The translations under genes were made by a program, and so were the position numbers. A stretch of 64,000 nucleotides of DNA from Aerococcus loyolae (GTDB lineage Bacteria; Bacillota; Bacilli; Lactobacillales; Aerococcaceae): the NCBI RefSeq assembly GCF_002871915.2, contig NZ_CP126958.1, positions 62,001 to 126,000 on the forward strand. The letters are read 5' to 3'. Numbering within the stretch: the first letter of the stretch is position 1; every line of letters starts with the position of its first letter. This document shows positions 29,819-38,526 of the stretch, piece by piece. The notes under the pieces are model-generated. The model ran no database searches. It had not been told where the DNA came from and worked only from the letters and a program-made list of their open reading frames with translations.

Positions 29819-30697
29819 GTGAATAATGTCATTCAACAATTAATCAATGGCGTGGCGCTAGGAAGCATCTATGCCTTGATGGCCTTGGGTTATACCATGG
29901 TTTATGGGATTATTGGTTTAATTAACTTTGCCCATGGGGATATTTATATGGTGGGGGCCTTTGTCGGTTTCACCTTGATTACTAATGTCGGAATGGGTGT
30001 TTTCCCGGCTTTAATTTTAGCTATGTTATTTACTGCTGTATTAGGGGTTATTATTGAGCGGGTGGCTTATAAACCCTTGCGTGGGGCGACCCGGATTGCC
30101 GCTTTGATTACTGCGATTGGGGTATCCATGCTCCTACAAAACGTGATGATCTTCCTCAGAGGGCCTGAAGTGCGTGCCTTTCCAGCCGACCTTCCTGATT
30201 GGTCCTTACAATTGGGAGCCTTTACCATTAACTCCCAACAAATTCTGATCTTAGCGGTAACTATTGTTTTAATGATTGCCTTACAAGTGATCGTACAAAA
30301 GACCAAGTTAGGCCAAGCCATGCGGGCGGTTTCGGTTGACCCAGATGCGGCTCAATTGATGGGGATTAATGCCAACACCATTATTTCCTTTACCTTCTTA
30401 ATTGGTTCAGCCTTAGCAGGTGCAGCAGGGGTGTTAGTAGGGATTTACTATAATTCCATTTCACCATTAATGGGTGTCAATATTGGGACTAAGACCTTTG
30501 TTGCAGCTGTGGTCGGCGGGATTGGCTCCATCCCTGGTGCTGTTCTCGGGGGCTTAATTATCGGTATTGTGGAAACCTTCGTCTCCATGATTGGTCTCTC
30601 CACCTGGAAAGACGCCGCAGTTTATATTATTTTGATTATTATTTTACTGGTCAAACCAACTGGCTTGCTCGGTAAACCGCAAGTAGAGAAAGTGTAG
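29819..30697 (+). CDS. livH: BCAA ABC transporter permease LivH
   Basis: A 292-residue inner-membrane permease with about eight hydrophobic segments. LivH hallmarks: QQLINGVALGSIYALMALGY at the N-terminus, GLINFAHGDIYMVGAF near residue 40, the EAA-like LGQAMRAVSVDPDAAQLMGIN near 165 and VVGGIGSIPGAVLGGL near 235. I set the start at the GTG 29819, nine bases after GGATGGAG; the in-frame GTG at 29810 is part of that site. livM begins within ten bases of its stop. Confidence 0.93.
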   Translation: MNNVIQQLINGVALGSIYALMALGYTMVYGIIGLINFAHGDIYMVGAFVGFTLITNVGMGVFPALILAMLFTAVLGVIIERVAYKPLRGATRIAALITAIGVSMLLQNVMIFLRGPEVRAFPADLPDWSLQLGAFTINSQQILILAVTIVLMIALQVIVQKTKLGQAMRAVSVDPDAAQLMGINANTIISFTFLIGSALAGAAGVLVGIYYNSISPLMGVNIGTKTFVAAVVGGIGSIPGAVLGGLIIGIVETFVSMIGLSTWKDAAVYIILIIILLVKPTGLLGKPQVEKV

Positions 30698-30706
30698 GTG
30701 GCAAAG

Positions 30707-31714
30707 ATGAAAGAAAACAAAACTTCTTGGTTCAATCAATTTTTCACCAAGACCACTTTAGCTTGGATTGCTGTCATCGTGCTCGGCTTTGTCTTAATGG
30801 CAGCGTCCTACATTGCTGGTTTAGTTTCGGCCTACACCCAAAACATTATTATGAATATTGCCATTAATATTATTCTTTCCGTAGGACTTAACTTAGTGGT
30901 TGGTTATGCCGGCCAGTTCTCCCTAGGACATGCTGGTTTTATGGCGATCGGGGCTTATGTGGGAGCTATCGTTTCCCAAGAGATTCCTGGTCAAGCCGGT
31001 TTCTTAGCCGGTTTACTAGCTGGTATGGTAGTGACCGCCGTAGTGGCCTTGATCGTGGGGATTCCTACCCTGCGTTTACGGGGTGACTACCTAGCTATCG
31101 CCACGCTTGGAGTTTCTGAGATTATCCGGATTACCATTATGAACTTAGAGATTACTAATGGGGCTGCCGGGATTTCTGGTGTCCCCCGTCACGTGACCTG
31201 GATTACCATGTATGTCTTTGTGGTGATTACTACCTTATTAGTGGTTAACTACATCTATTCCAGTCCTGGTCGGGCCACCATTGCGGTGCGTGAAGATGAG
31301 ATTGCGGCCGAATCAGTGGGGATCCACACCACCACCTACAAGACCCTGGCCTTTGTGATCGGGGCGGTAACCGCAAGTATTGCTGGTACCCTCTATGCTT
31401 CCTACTTTGGCGTGATTAACCCCAGTCAGTTTACCTTCCAAAAATCCATCGACATCTTAGTGATCGTGGTTTTCGGGGGGATTGGGTCCATTTCCGGGAG
31501 CTTCGTGGCTTCGATCTTATTGGGACTATTGAATACCTTCCTAGCACCTTTTGGTCAAGTACGTCCCATCCTCTATGCCGCCGCTTTGATCTTAATTATG
31601 ATCTTCAAGCCGTCGGGATTAATGGGAGAATATGAATTCCAATTCTCCAAGCTCTTTAAGCGCAGACGGGGACAGTCACAAGTAGCAGCCAAAGAAGAAA
31701 GTGAGGACCAATAG
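30707..31714 (+). CDS. livM: BCAA ABC transporter permease LivM
   Basis: A 335-residue partner permease with about nine hydrophobic segments. Signatures: NIILSVGLNLVVGYAGQFSL near residue 55, GHAGFMAIGAYVGA, VGIPTLRLRGDYLAIATLG near 120, and GRATIAVREDEIAAESVGI near 190. The ATG at 30707 has AGGTGG five bases upstream; a GTG at 30698 directly after the livH stop is less likely. The basic tail FKRRRGQSQ is unremarkable. One base separates it from livG. Confidence 0.93.
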   Translation: MKENKTSWFNQFFTKTTLAWIAVIVLGFVLMAASYIAGLVSAYTQNIIMNIAINIILSVGLNLVVGYAGQFSLGHAGFMAIGAYVGAIVSQEIPGQAGFLAGLLAGMVVTAVVALIVGIPTLRLRGDYLAIATLGVSEIIRITIMNLEITNGAAGISGVPRHVTWITMYVFVVITTLLVVNYIYSSPGRATIAVREDEIAAESVGIHTTTYKTLAFVIGAVTASIAGTLYASYFGVINPSQFTFQKSIDILVIVVFGGIGSISGSFVASILLGLLNTFLAPFGQVRPILYAAALILIMIFKPSGLMGEYEFQFSKLFKRRRGQSQVAAKEESEDQ

Positions 31715-31715
31715 T

Positions 31716-32489
31716 ATGAGTATCTTAAGCTTAAGTCATCTCAGCAAGTCCTTTGGGGGCCTAACCGCCGTTTCCGATGTTAGTATCCATGTGGAAGCGG
31801 ATGAATTAATCGGTTTGATTGGTCCTAATGGGGCCGGGAAAACCACCCTATTTAACTTGATTACTGGGGTTTATGCACCGACTTCTGGGTCGATTGAATT
31901 AGAAACCGACCAAGGCAGTCAGTCCCTAGCAGGTCAACGTCCAGATAAGATTAATGAAATGGGGGTGGCCCGGACCTTCCAAAATATCCGCCTCTTTGCC
32001 AACCGTTCAGTCTTGGATAATGTCCTCATTGCCATGCACAACAAACGTGGGGTAGGGGTTTGGCACAGTCTCCTAAGAACGCCTAAGTACTATCAAAACC
32101 GGGACGCCCTCCATGCTAAGGGAATGGAATTATTAGCCATCTTTGGCCTGGAAGGCTACGCCAATGAAAAAGCCAAGAACTTGCCTTATGGCCAACAACG
32201 GGCCTTGGAGATCGTTCGAGCCTTGGCGACTGAACCCAAGATCCTTTTCTTAGATGAACCCGCTGCCGGGATGAACCCTAATGAAACCACAGACTTGAAA
32301 CAGACTATTCGTAAGATCCAAAAAGAGTTTGGGATATCTGTTGTTCTTATCGAACACGACATGTCTTTGGTGATGGATATTTGTGAACGGATCTATGTTT
32401 TGGAATATGGAAAAGTAATCGCTGAAGGGACACCAAGCGAAATTCAAAGTAATCCAAAAGTTATCGAAGCCTACCTAGGAGGTGCCTAG
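31716..32489 (+). CDS. livG: BCAA ABC transporter ATPase LivG
   Basis: A 257-residue ATPase with Walker A GPNGAGKTTLFN near residue 37, LivG-type ARTFQNIRLF Q-loop, signature LPYGQQRALEIVRAL (an LSGGQ variant normal for LivG), Walker B ILFLDEPAAGMNP, and a switch histidine in VVLIEHDMS. GTGAGGA eight bases upstream supports the ATG. It works with LivF at the cytoplasmic face of LivHM. Confidence 0.94.
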   Translation: MSILSLSHLSKSFGGLTAVSDVSIHVEADELIGLIGPNGAGKTTLFNLITGVYAPTSGSIELETDQGSQSLAGQRPDKINEMGVARTFQNIRLFANRSVLDNVLIAMHNKRGVGVWHSLLRTPKYYQNRDALHAKGMELLAIFGLEGYANEKAKNLPYGQQRALEIVRALATEPKILFLDEPAAGMNPNETTDLKQTIRKIQKEFGISVVLIEHDMSLVMDICERIYVLEYGKVIAEGTPSEIQSNPKVIEAYLGGA

Positions 32490-32492
32490 TTC

Positions 32493-33200
32493 ATGTTAGA
32501 AATCAAAAATATCAAGGTTGCCTATGGGATGATCCAAGCCATCAAGGGCATTTCCTTTACCGTTAATGAAGGGGAAATTGTTTCTTTGATTGGGGCCAAT
32601 GGGGCCGGAAAGTCAACCATTCTAAAGACGATTTCTGGACTCTTGAAACCGACTCAAGGGGAAATTCTCTACAATCATGAACCCTTACAAACCAAGTCCT
32701 GTGCCCAAATCGTTCAAGCTGGGGTCTCCCAAGTGCCTGAAGGCCGTCATGTCTTTAGCGGCATGTCCGTCAAGGAAAACTTACTGATGGGAGCTTATAC
32801 CCGTAAGGACCGCGATAACTTAGCCAGCGATATGGAACGTTACTTTGATTATTTCCCAATTCTGAAAGAACGTTTCAACCAGGACGCGGCGACTTTATCT
32901 GGTGGGGAGCAACAGATGCTGGCCATGGCTCGGGCTCTTATGGCACGTCCCAAGCTCTTGCTCTTAGATGAACCTTCCATGGGTCTAGCGCCGATTTACA
33001 TCCAACAAATTTTTGAAATTATTCAAACCATTAATAGTGAGTTGAATACCACCGTCTTACTGATCGAACAGAACGCTAAGGCGGCCTTAGAAATCTCTGA
33101 CCACGCCCATGTCCTCGAAGTGGGTAAAATTACCGCTTCCGGAACCGGAAAAGAACTCCTGTCTTCTGAAGTGGTCCAAAAAGCTTACCTGGGAGCTTAA
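32493..33200 (+). CDS. livF: BCAA ABC transporter ATPase LivF
   Basis: A 235-residue ATPase with Walker A GANGAGKSTILK near residue 36, the LivF-type VPEGRHVFSGMSV, signature LSGGEQQMLAMARAL, Walker B LLLLDEPSMGLAP and VLLIEQNAKAAL. CTAGGAGGTG precedes the ATG, three bases after the livG stop. It is the last gene of the importer operon and ends at the terminator at 33235. Confidence 0.95.
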   Translation: MLEIKNIKVAYGMIQAIKGISFTVNEGEIVSLIGANGAGKSTILKTISGLLKPTQGEILYNHEPLQTKSCAQIVQAGVSQVPEGRHVFSGMSVKENLLMGAYTRKDRDNLASDMERYFDYFPILKERFNQDAATLSGGEQQMLAMARALMARPKLLLLDEPSMGLAPIYIQQIFEIIQTINSELNTTVLLIEQNAKAALEISDHAHVLEVGKITASGTGKELLSSEVVQKAYLGA

Positions 33201-33234
33201 ACCCTTCCTTAAATGAATAATAAAGACCTAGCAT

Positions 33235-33285
33235 AAAACCCTTAGCCGCTGTGACAACCATCACAGTGACTAAGGGTTTTGTTTT
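33235..33285 (+). terminator. Terminator of the liv operon
   Basis: AAAACCCTTAG pairs with CTAAGGGTTTT, with an inner CTGTGA/TCACAG stem, and is followed by a T-rich tract. Confidence 0.85.
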
Positions 33286-33309
33286 ATTCAAAAGCAGAAC
33301 CAATGCTCA
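33286..33309 (-). repeat. Solo end of a family 2 repeat
   Basis: TTCAAAAGCAGAACCAATGCTCA matches, with one change, the right end of the copy at 16748-16827. No partner end is visible within 300 bases, so it looks like a remnant. Confidence 0.55.
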
Positions 33310-33340
33310 TATTCTAGAGCCAAATTAAGGATTTCTTAAT

Positions 33341-33356
33341 AAGAAAGCGCTTGCTA
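33341..33356 (+). promoter_or_regulatory. cre-like site overlapping the ppdK -35
   Basis: AAGAAAGCGCTTGCTA resembles the CcpA consensus (central AAGCGCTT palindrome) and covers the -35. Binding here would repress. Confidence 0.55.
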
Positions 33357-33380
33357 ATTATATGTGATGCACTATATAAT
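33351..33380 (+). promoter_or_regulatory. ppdK promoter
   Basis: TTGCTA (33351-33356) and TATAAT (33375-33380), 18 bp apart. Confidence 0.65.
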
Positions 33381-33435
33381 CTAATAGTACACATTATATA
33401 TCTTAATAAGCCGTCTTATAAAAGGAGGAAGTCCA

Positions 33436-36075
33436 ATGAAACAAGTGATTTATGCTTTTAACCAGGGGTCTGCCAAGATGCGTGATCTCTTGGGAGGCAA
33501 GGGGGCTAACCTGGCGGAAATGACCCGGCTAGGTTTTCCCGTTCCTAAGGGGTTTACCCTGACTACTGAGGCCTGCCTAGATTACTTAGCCCAGGAAGAC
33601 AGTGAAGAATTAAGTGATCCCGTCATAGTGTCTATTGACCAAGCACTAGCTGACCTGGAAAGTGCTACTGAGAAGGCCTTTAATGATCCTGAAAACTTAC
33701 TCTTGGTGTCGGTACGGTCTGGGGCCAGAGAATCTATGCCGGGGATGATGGATACCATTCTCAATGTGGGTCTCAACGACCGCAATGTGGAGAGCCTGGC
33801 CCAAATCACCCAAGATGAGCGCTTCGCTTATGACTGTTACCGCCGTCTCTTACAAATGTATGGCAATGTGGTCTACGGCTTAGACAGTCAACTCTTTGAA
33901 GAGCACTTAGCCCAAGAAAAAACCAAGGCCCAAGTTCGTTTTGACCATGAATTAAAAGTAGACCAATTGAAAGCATTAGTGGCCGCCTACAAAAAGGTTT
34001 ACCAAGACCAACTAGGCTTTGACTTCCCCCAAGAGGTTAAGACGCAAATTTATGAAGCGGTCAAGGCTGTCTTCAAATCCTGGAACAACCACCGGGCCCG
34101 GGTCTATCGGGAGATGAACCATATCCCTCATGATCTGGGAACTGCCGTCAATATTCAGGAAATGGTCTTTGGTAATAGCGGTCAAGAGAGTGGGACTGGG
34201 GTTCTTTTCACCCGTAATCCTGCTACTGGGGAAAGCAAGCTTTTCGGTGAATACCTGGTCAATGCCCAAGGAGAAGATGTGGTGGCCGGTATCCGTACCC
34301 CAGCGGTTATTGAAGACTTGAAAGCAGAAATGCCTGAAATTTACCAAGAAATCCATGACCTGGCTAAACAATTGGAAGGCTACTACCACGACATGCAGGA
34401 CATTGAATTTACTGTTGAAAAGGGTAAACTCTATTTCCTGCAAACCCGGAACGGAAAACGAACAGCTAAGGCTGCCGTTAAGATTGCTGTCGATATGGTG
34501 GAAGAGGGTCTGATCGATGAAAAAGAGGCCCTCTTACGAATTGAACCATCCATGATTGACCAATTGCTCCATCCTTCCTTTGATTCCCAAGCCCTGGCCC
34601 AGGCAGAGGCTTTCTCCAGCCTAGGTTTGGCAGCTAGTCCGGGAGCTGGCTCAGGACAAATTGTCTTCAGTGCCCAAAAGGCCAAAGAGTGGCAGGCCGC
34701 TGGCAAAAAAGTCATTCTGATGCGCAATGAAACCTCGCCAGAAGATATCGAAGGCATGTCTGCAGCAGAAGCCATCGTTACCGCCCATGGGGGAATGACC
34801 TCTCATGCTGCTGTGGTTGCTCGGGGGATGGGGAAGTGCTGTGTCAGTGGCTGTAGTGACTTGACCATTGATGAAGCGGCTAAGGTGGTTTATTATCCCG
34901 GTGGGCACTTGCAGGAAGGTGACACCATCTCAGTGGACGGTAGTCAAGGGAAACTCTATCTGGGAGAAATCCCTACCGCCCTGTCTAACACGGACGAAAA
35001 CTACCAAAAAATGATGGACTGGGCGAGAAAATATAGCCGGCTCAAAGTGCGGATGAATGCTGAAACCCCTGAAGATATTCAAACCGGCTTTAGCTTTGGA
35101 GCGGATGGGATTGGTTTAGTCCGGACTGAGCACATGTTCTTTAAGACCGAGCGTTTGCGGGAGATCCGCCGCTTTATTCTCTCAGTTGATGAAGACCAAC
35201 GTCAGGCTGCCCTGGAGAAGATCCGTGACTATCAGGTGGAAGACTTTACTAAGATTTTCCAACTGTCACAAGAGGCTCCAGCGGTGATTCGCTTGCTGGA
35301 CCCACCTCTCCACGAATTTATGCCCAAGAGTGACCGGGAAGTGGCCGCAGTGGCGGCTGACCAAGGCATCAGTGAAGCAGAATTGCGGAGCCGGATGGTG
35401 CAACTGGCTGAAGTCAATCCTATGTTGGGACACCGGGGCTGCCGCTTAGCCATGACTTACCCTGAGCTCTATGACCGCCAAGTGGAAGCCATTATTTATG
35501 GAGCCATTGCTGCTAGAGCAGAGGGTCTAGACCCTCAAGTAGAGATCATGATTCCTTTGGTGAGTGTGGAGCCCGAGTTAGAGCGCTTACGCAAGCGCCT
35601 CAGCCAAGTCATTGACCGGCTCCTAGCCCAGGAAAATGTGACAATCGCTTACACAATTGGTACAATGATAGAGATTCCTAGAGCCTGTTTCATTGCCGAT
35701 CAATTAGCCCAAGAGGCGGACTTCTTCAGTTTTGGGACCAATGATCTGACCCAAATGACCTATGGCTTTTCACGGGATGATGCCGGGAAATTCATTAACC
35801 AGTACCTAGAAGACGGCACCCTGGCACAAGATCCCTTCCAAACCATCGACCCAGAAGGGGTAGGCGCCCTAGTCGAAGTTGCGGTTGAAAAGGCCCGCCA
35901 GGCCAAAGCCGGGCTCAAGATTGGGGTTTGTGGGGAACTCGGTGGCGACCCCGCCTCAATTCACTTCTTTGACCAAGTGGGCTTGGACTATGTCTCCTGT
36001 TCGCCTTACCGGGTACCCCTGGCTCAATTAGCCGCCGCCCAATCCGCCATCAGGCAAGCAGAAGGAAGCCACTAG
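33436..36075 (+). CDS. ppdK: Pyruvate, phosphate dikinase
   Basis: An 879-residue enzyme interconverting pyruvate, ATP and phosphate with PEP, AMP and pyrophosphate. The N-terminal ATP-grasp region (ARESMPGMMDTILNVGLN near residue 105, GTGVLFTRNPATG near 253) is followed by the swivelling phosphohistidine domain GGMTSHAAVVARGMG, with catalytic His near 457 and the regulatory Thr two residues before it. The C-terminal PEP barrel has GIGLVRTEHMFF near 557, GTNDLTQMTYGFSRDD near 770 and the catalytic cysteine in GVCGELGGDP near 832. AAAGGAGG precedes the ATG. Its two downstream neighbours are a CcpN-like regulator and the kinase/phosphorylase that targets that Thr, so the cluster is a self-contained gluconeogenic switch. 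Confidence 0.97.
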   Translation: MKQVIYAFNQGSAKMRDLLGGKGANLAEMTRLGFPVPKGFTLTTEACLDYLAQEDSEELSDPVIVSIDQALADLESATEKAFNDPENLLLVSVRSGARESMPGMMDTILNVGLNDRNVESLAQITQDERFAYDCYRRLLQMYGNVVYGLDSQLFEEHLAQEKTKAQVRFDHELKVDQLKALVAAYKKVYQDQLGFDFPQEVKTQIYEAVKAVFKSWNNHRARVYREMNHIPHDLGTAVNIQEMVFGNSGQESGTGVLFTRNPATGESKLFGEYLVNAQGEDVVAGIRTPAVIEDLKAEMPEIYQEIHDLAKQLEGYYHDMQDIEFTVEKGKLYFLQTRNGKRTAKAAVKIAVDMVEEGLIDEKEALLRIEPSMIDQLLHPSFDSQALAQAEAFSSLGLAASPGAGSGQIVFSAQKAKEWQAAGKKVILMRNETSPEDIEGMSAAEAIVTAHGGMTSHAAVVARGMGKCCVSGCSDLTIDEAAKVVYYPGGHLQEGDTISVDGSQGKLYLGEIPTALSNTDENYQKMMDWARKYSRLKVRMNAETPEDIQTGFSFGADGIGLVRTEHMFFKTERLREIRRFILSVDEDQRQAALEKIRDYQVEDFTKIFQLSQEAPAVIRLLDPPLHEFMPKSDREVAAVAADQGISEAELRSRMVQLAEVNPMLGHRGCRLAMTYPELYDRQVEAIIYGAIAARAEGLDPQVEIMIPLVSVEPELERLRKRLSQVIDRLLAQENVTIAYTIGTMIEIPRACFIADQLAQEADFFSFGTNDLTQMTYGFSRDDAGKFINQYLEDGTLAQDPFQTIDPEGVGALVEVAVEKARQAKAGLKIGVCGELGGDPASIHFFDQVGLDYVSCSPYRVPLAQLAAAQSAIRQAEGSH

Positions 36076-36123
36076 AGAAAACAGGATCAGGGGCTAAGTT
36101 CACTGGCAGAATAGAGGTAAGCT

Positions 36124-36753
36124 ATGCAATTCACTGACCGACAAAAAGAAATCATTGCCATTGTCAAAGACCAAGAACCCATTAGTGGGGAGGCCATTGC
36201 CAAGCAATTTGGCCTGTCTAAATCGACCCTAAGAAGTGACTTGGCCTTACTGACTATGACTGGAATCTTGGATGCCCGTCCTAAAGTGGGCTACTTTTAT
36301 ACCGGCCTGGGTTTTGATCCCTTATTAGGTCAGAAATTGAGCGAGGTCAAGGTGGCAGAACTCATGGCCAGTCCAGTCAATATTTCAGCCAAGACCACGG
36401 TTTACGAGGCCATTACAGCCATGTTTCTCTATGATAATGGGTCTTTGTATGTGACCGATGAGGACCAACACCTCCAAGGCTTGGTTTCTAGAAAAGACTT
36501 ATTGCGGTCCTTGGCGACTAAGAGTCAAAGTGAATCTCCTGCGGTGGCCTTGATCATGACCCGGATGCCCAACATTGTGGTCGTGGAAAAAGAGACCCTA
36601 GTCCTGGAAGCAGGGAAGCTCCTAGTAGACCATAAGGTAGATTCCCTACCGGTCGTCAATAACCGTGAGGACTACCAAGTTCTTGGTAAGATTACCAAAA
36701 GCCATTTAGTCGAATTTTTTGTTAATACCTTAGCGAGTGAGGGAGACTTATGA
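36124..36753 (+). CDS. ccpN: CcpN-like regulator (HTH plus CBS pair)
   Basis: A 209-residue protein. Residues 1-60 are a winged helix-turn-helix (IVKDQEPISGEAIAKQFGLS then KSTLRSDLALL). Residues about 75-205 are two CBS domains, with VAELMASPVNISAKTTVYEA and IMTRMPNIVVVEKETLVLEA starting each. This is the layout of B. subtilis CcpN, which represses gluconeogenic genes according to energy state via nucleotide binding by the CBS pair. It lies 48 bases after ppdK and overlaps the next gene by four bases (ATGA). It probably regulates ppdK, but its operator was not identified. Confidence 0.9.
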   Translation: MQFTDRQKEIIAIVKDQEPISGEAIAKQFGLSKSTLRSDLALLTMTGILDARPKVGYFYTGLGFDPLLGQKLSEVKVAELMASPVNISAKTTVYEAITAMFLYDNGSLYVTDEDQHLQGLVSRKDLLRSLATKSQSESPAVALIMTRMPNIVVVEKETLVLEAGKLLVDHKVDSLPVVNNREDYQVLGKITKSHLVEFFVNTLASEGDL

Positions 36754-37568
36754 CACAAGCCAAGCAAGTATTTTTTATCATATCGGACGCTGTCGGAGAA
36801 ACGGCCCGGCAGGTGACCCGGGCGGCTTTAGCCCAATTCGCTCCCGACTTGAAGAGCGACCTGCGCCGCTATCCCTTTGTGAAGACCCAGGAGGAGTTAG
36901 GCGAAATTCTCCGTGATGCCCAGGCAGAAAAAGCGATTGTAGCAGCGACCTTTGTCAATGACGACTTGGACCGCTTTGCCCGCCAATATGCCAAAGAACA
37001 TCAGCTCACCTATATTAACTTTCTCCATGAGCTGATCCAGGGGATTGGCCAAGCCACTGGCCTAAGTCCTAAGGAACAGGCTGGGGGCTTACGTAAGGTA
37101 GATGACGCTTACCTAGCCCGGATGTCAGCAGTGGAATTTGCCATTAAGTATGACGATGGGAACTATCCCAAGAAGGCCTTCGCCCAAGCGGATATTGTTA
37201 TCTTGGGCGTGTCACGGTCATCCAAAACCCCATTGTCTCTCTATTTGGCTAACCGGGGCTATCGGGTGGCTAACTATCCCTTGATTCCAGAGGTTCGCTA
37301 TCCAGAAGAACTCTACCAGCTTGACCCTAATAAGGTCTTTGGTCTAATGGCTTCACCCCAATACATTATGAATATTCGAAGCAACCGCTTGAAATATTTG
37401 GGACTCACATCAGATGCTAAGTATAGCCAGTTGGAACGGATTAAATATGAATTGGTGACGGCTAGTGACTTGTACCGGGAATTAGGCGCCCATGTCATTG
37501 ACATTGAGTACAAGTCCATTGAAGAAAGTGGCGCCGAAATTATTGAATACCTCAAAGAAGAGCAATGA
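36750..37568 (+). CDS. Pyruvate, phosphate dikinase regulatory protein (DUF299 / PDRP family)
   Basis: A 272-residue bifunctional ADP-dependent serine/threonine kinase and phosphorylase that switches the dikinase off and on by modifying the Thr next to its catalytic His. The N-terminal ISDAVGETARQVTRAALAQF is characteristic, and the P-loop is GVSRSSKTPLSLYLANRG near residue 150, followed by YRVANYPLIPEV. B. subtilis YqfL is a family member and sits beside CcpN. Here both are joined to the target gene. Start and the four-base overlap with the preceding gene imply translational coupling. A terminator follows. Confidence 0.94.
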   Translation: MTQAKQVFFIISDAVGETARQVTRAALAQFAPDLKSDLRRYPFVKTQEELGEILRDAQAEKAIVAATFVNDDLDRFARQYAKEHQLTYINFLHELIQGIGQATGLSPKEQAGGLRKVDDAYLARMSAVEFAIKYDDGNYPKKAFAQADIVILGVSRSSKTPLSLYLANRGYRVANYPLIPEVRYPEELYQLDPNKVFGLMASPQYIMNIRSNRLKYLGLTSDAKYSQLERIKYELVTASDLYRELGAHVIDIEYKSIEESGAEIIEYLKEEQ

Positions 37569-37589
37569 AGTTTAAAACATATTATCTAA

Positions 37590-37624
37590 GAAAAGGGACT
37601 GTGATCAAACACAGCCCCTTTTTA
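37590..37624 (+). terminator. Terminator of the ppdK operon
   Basis: AAAAGGGACTGTG and CACAGCCCCTTTT pair imperfectly around ATCAAA and lead into T residues. Confidence 0.75.
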
Positions 37625-37792
37625 GATTCTTTAATTTTTACTATTTAATAAACAGCCTTTTTCTTGACGATTTTGATCTTCTTGGGAAATTAATGGGCTT
37701 AGGCTGGGGAAAATGATACAATTAAAGATAGATCAATAAGTCGTGGCTAAAAAGATCAACCACTCGACTTAAGAGGTGAAAGGGGAGGCCCG

Positions 37793-38446
37793 GTGGCGCG
37801 TAAAAGAAAGAAACGGCCTAGAGTAAGACTTAAAAAGCGCTTTTGGCCCAAGCAAAAAAGGCAGCAAGTGGCTGTGATGATCTTAGTGGCCCTCTCTTTA
37901 CTTGGTTTGACCTACTGTGCCAATCACTACTTGCCTTATTTTAATTTTTCTGCCTACCAATGGAAGGATAAGAAAATGAGTGATCAAGAGGCGGCTTTTA
38001 TCAACCAAATCGGTAATTATGCTACCCTCAATTACTCTAAGTCCCAAGTCCTACCTAGTGTAGTCATTGCTCAAGCCATTTTGGAATCGGACTTTGGCAA
38101 GAGCCAGTTGGCCAGCCAGTATGGGAATCTTTTTGGGCGTAAGGCAGGTGCAGGGGAACCCAGTGTGGCCCTGTCGACTCAGGAATATGGTCCCGGGGGC
38201 TGGGTAACCATTACCGATCACTTTAAGGTCTATCCTGATTGGCAGAGTGCGGTGATTGACCATGGCAATTTAATGGTTAATGGCACCGATTGGAACCCCG
38301 ACCTTTACCTAGGTGTCAGACAAGCGCGTCATTACCGCCAGGCAACCAAGGCCCTGGCTGAGGCGGGTTATGCGACAGACCCAGGCTATGCGGACAAATT
38401 GAACCACTTAATTGAAAGTTACGGTCTCATGCAATTTGATCCCTAA
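37793..38446 (+). CDS. Membrane-anchored GH73 glucosaminidase
   Basis: A 217-residue wall hydrolase. A very basic N-terminus (RKRKKRPRVRLKKRF) precedes one membrane helix (about residues 26-44), which probably serves as an uncleaved signal anchor. The outside domain is family GH73 (N-acetylglucosaminidase/flagellar J-like): VLPSVVIAQAILESDFGKS with the catalytic Glu near residue 98, YGNLFGRK, and DHFKVYPDWQSAVIDHGNLM. GTG start, with GGGGAGG just upstream. No wall-binding repeats are present, so it relies on the membrane anchor. Probable role in trimming peptidoglycan glycan strands. Confidence 0.87.
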   Translation: MARKRKKRPRVRLKKRFWPKQKRQQVAVMILVALSLLGLTYCANHYLPYFNFSAYQWKDKKMSDQEAAFINQIGNYATLNYSKSQVLPSVVIAQAILESDFGKSQLASQYGNLFGRKAGAGEPSVALSTQEYGPGGWVTITDHFKVYPDWQSAVIDHGNLMVNGTDWNPDLYLGVRQARHYRQATKALAEAGYATDPGYADKLNHLIESYGLMQFDP

Positions 38447-38526
38447 GCAAAAAAAGAAATATATTTAGCTAATAATTTTTGGTATCATTAAAAGGAAATT
38501 TAACGTTTGCGAGGGAGGAAGCAAGA

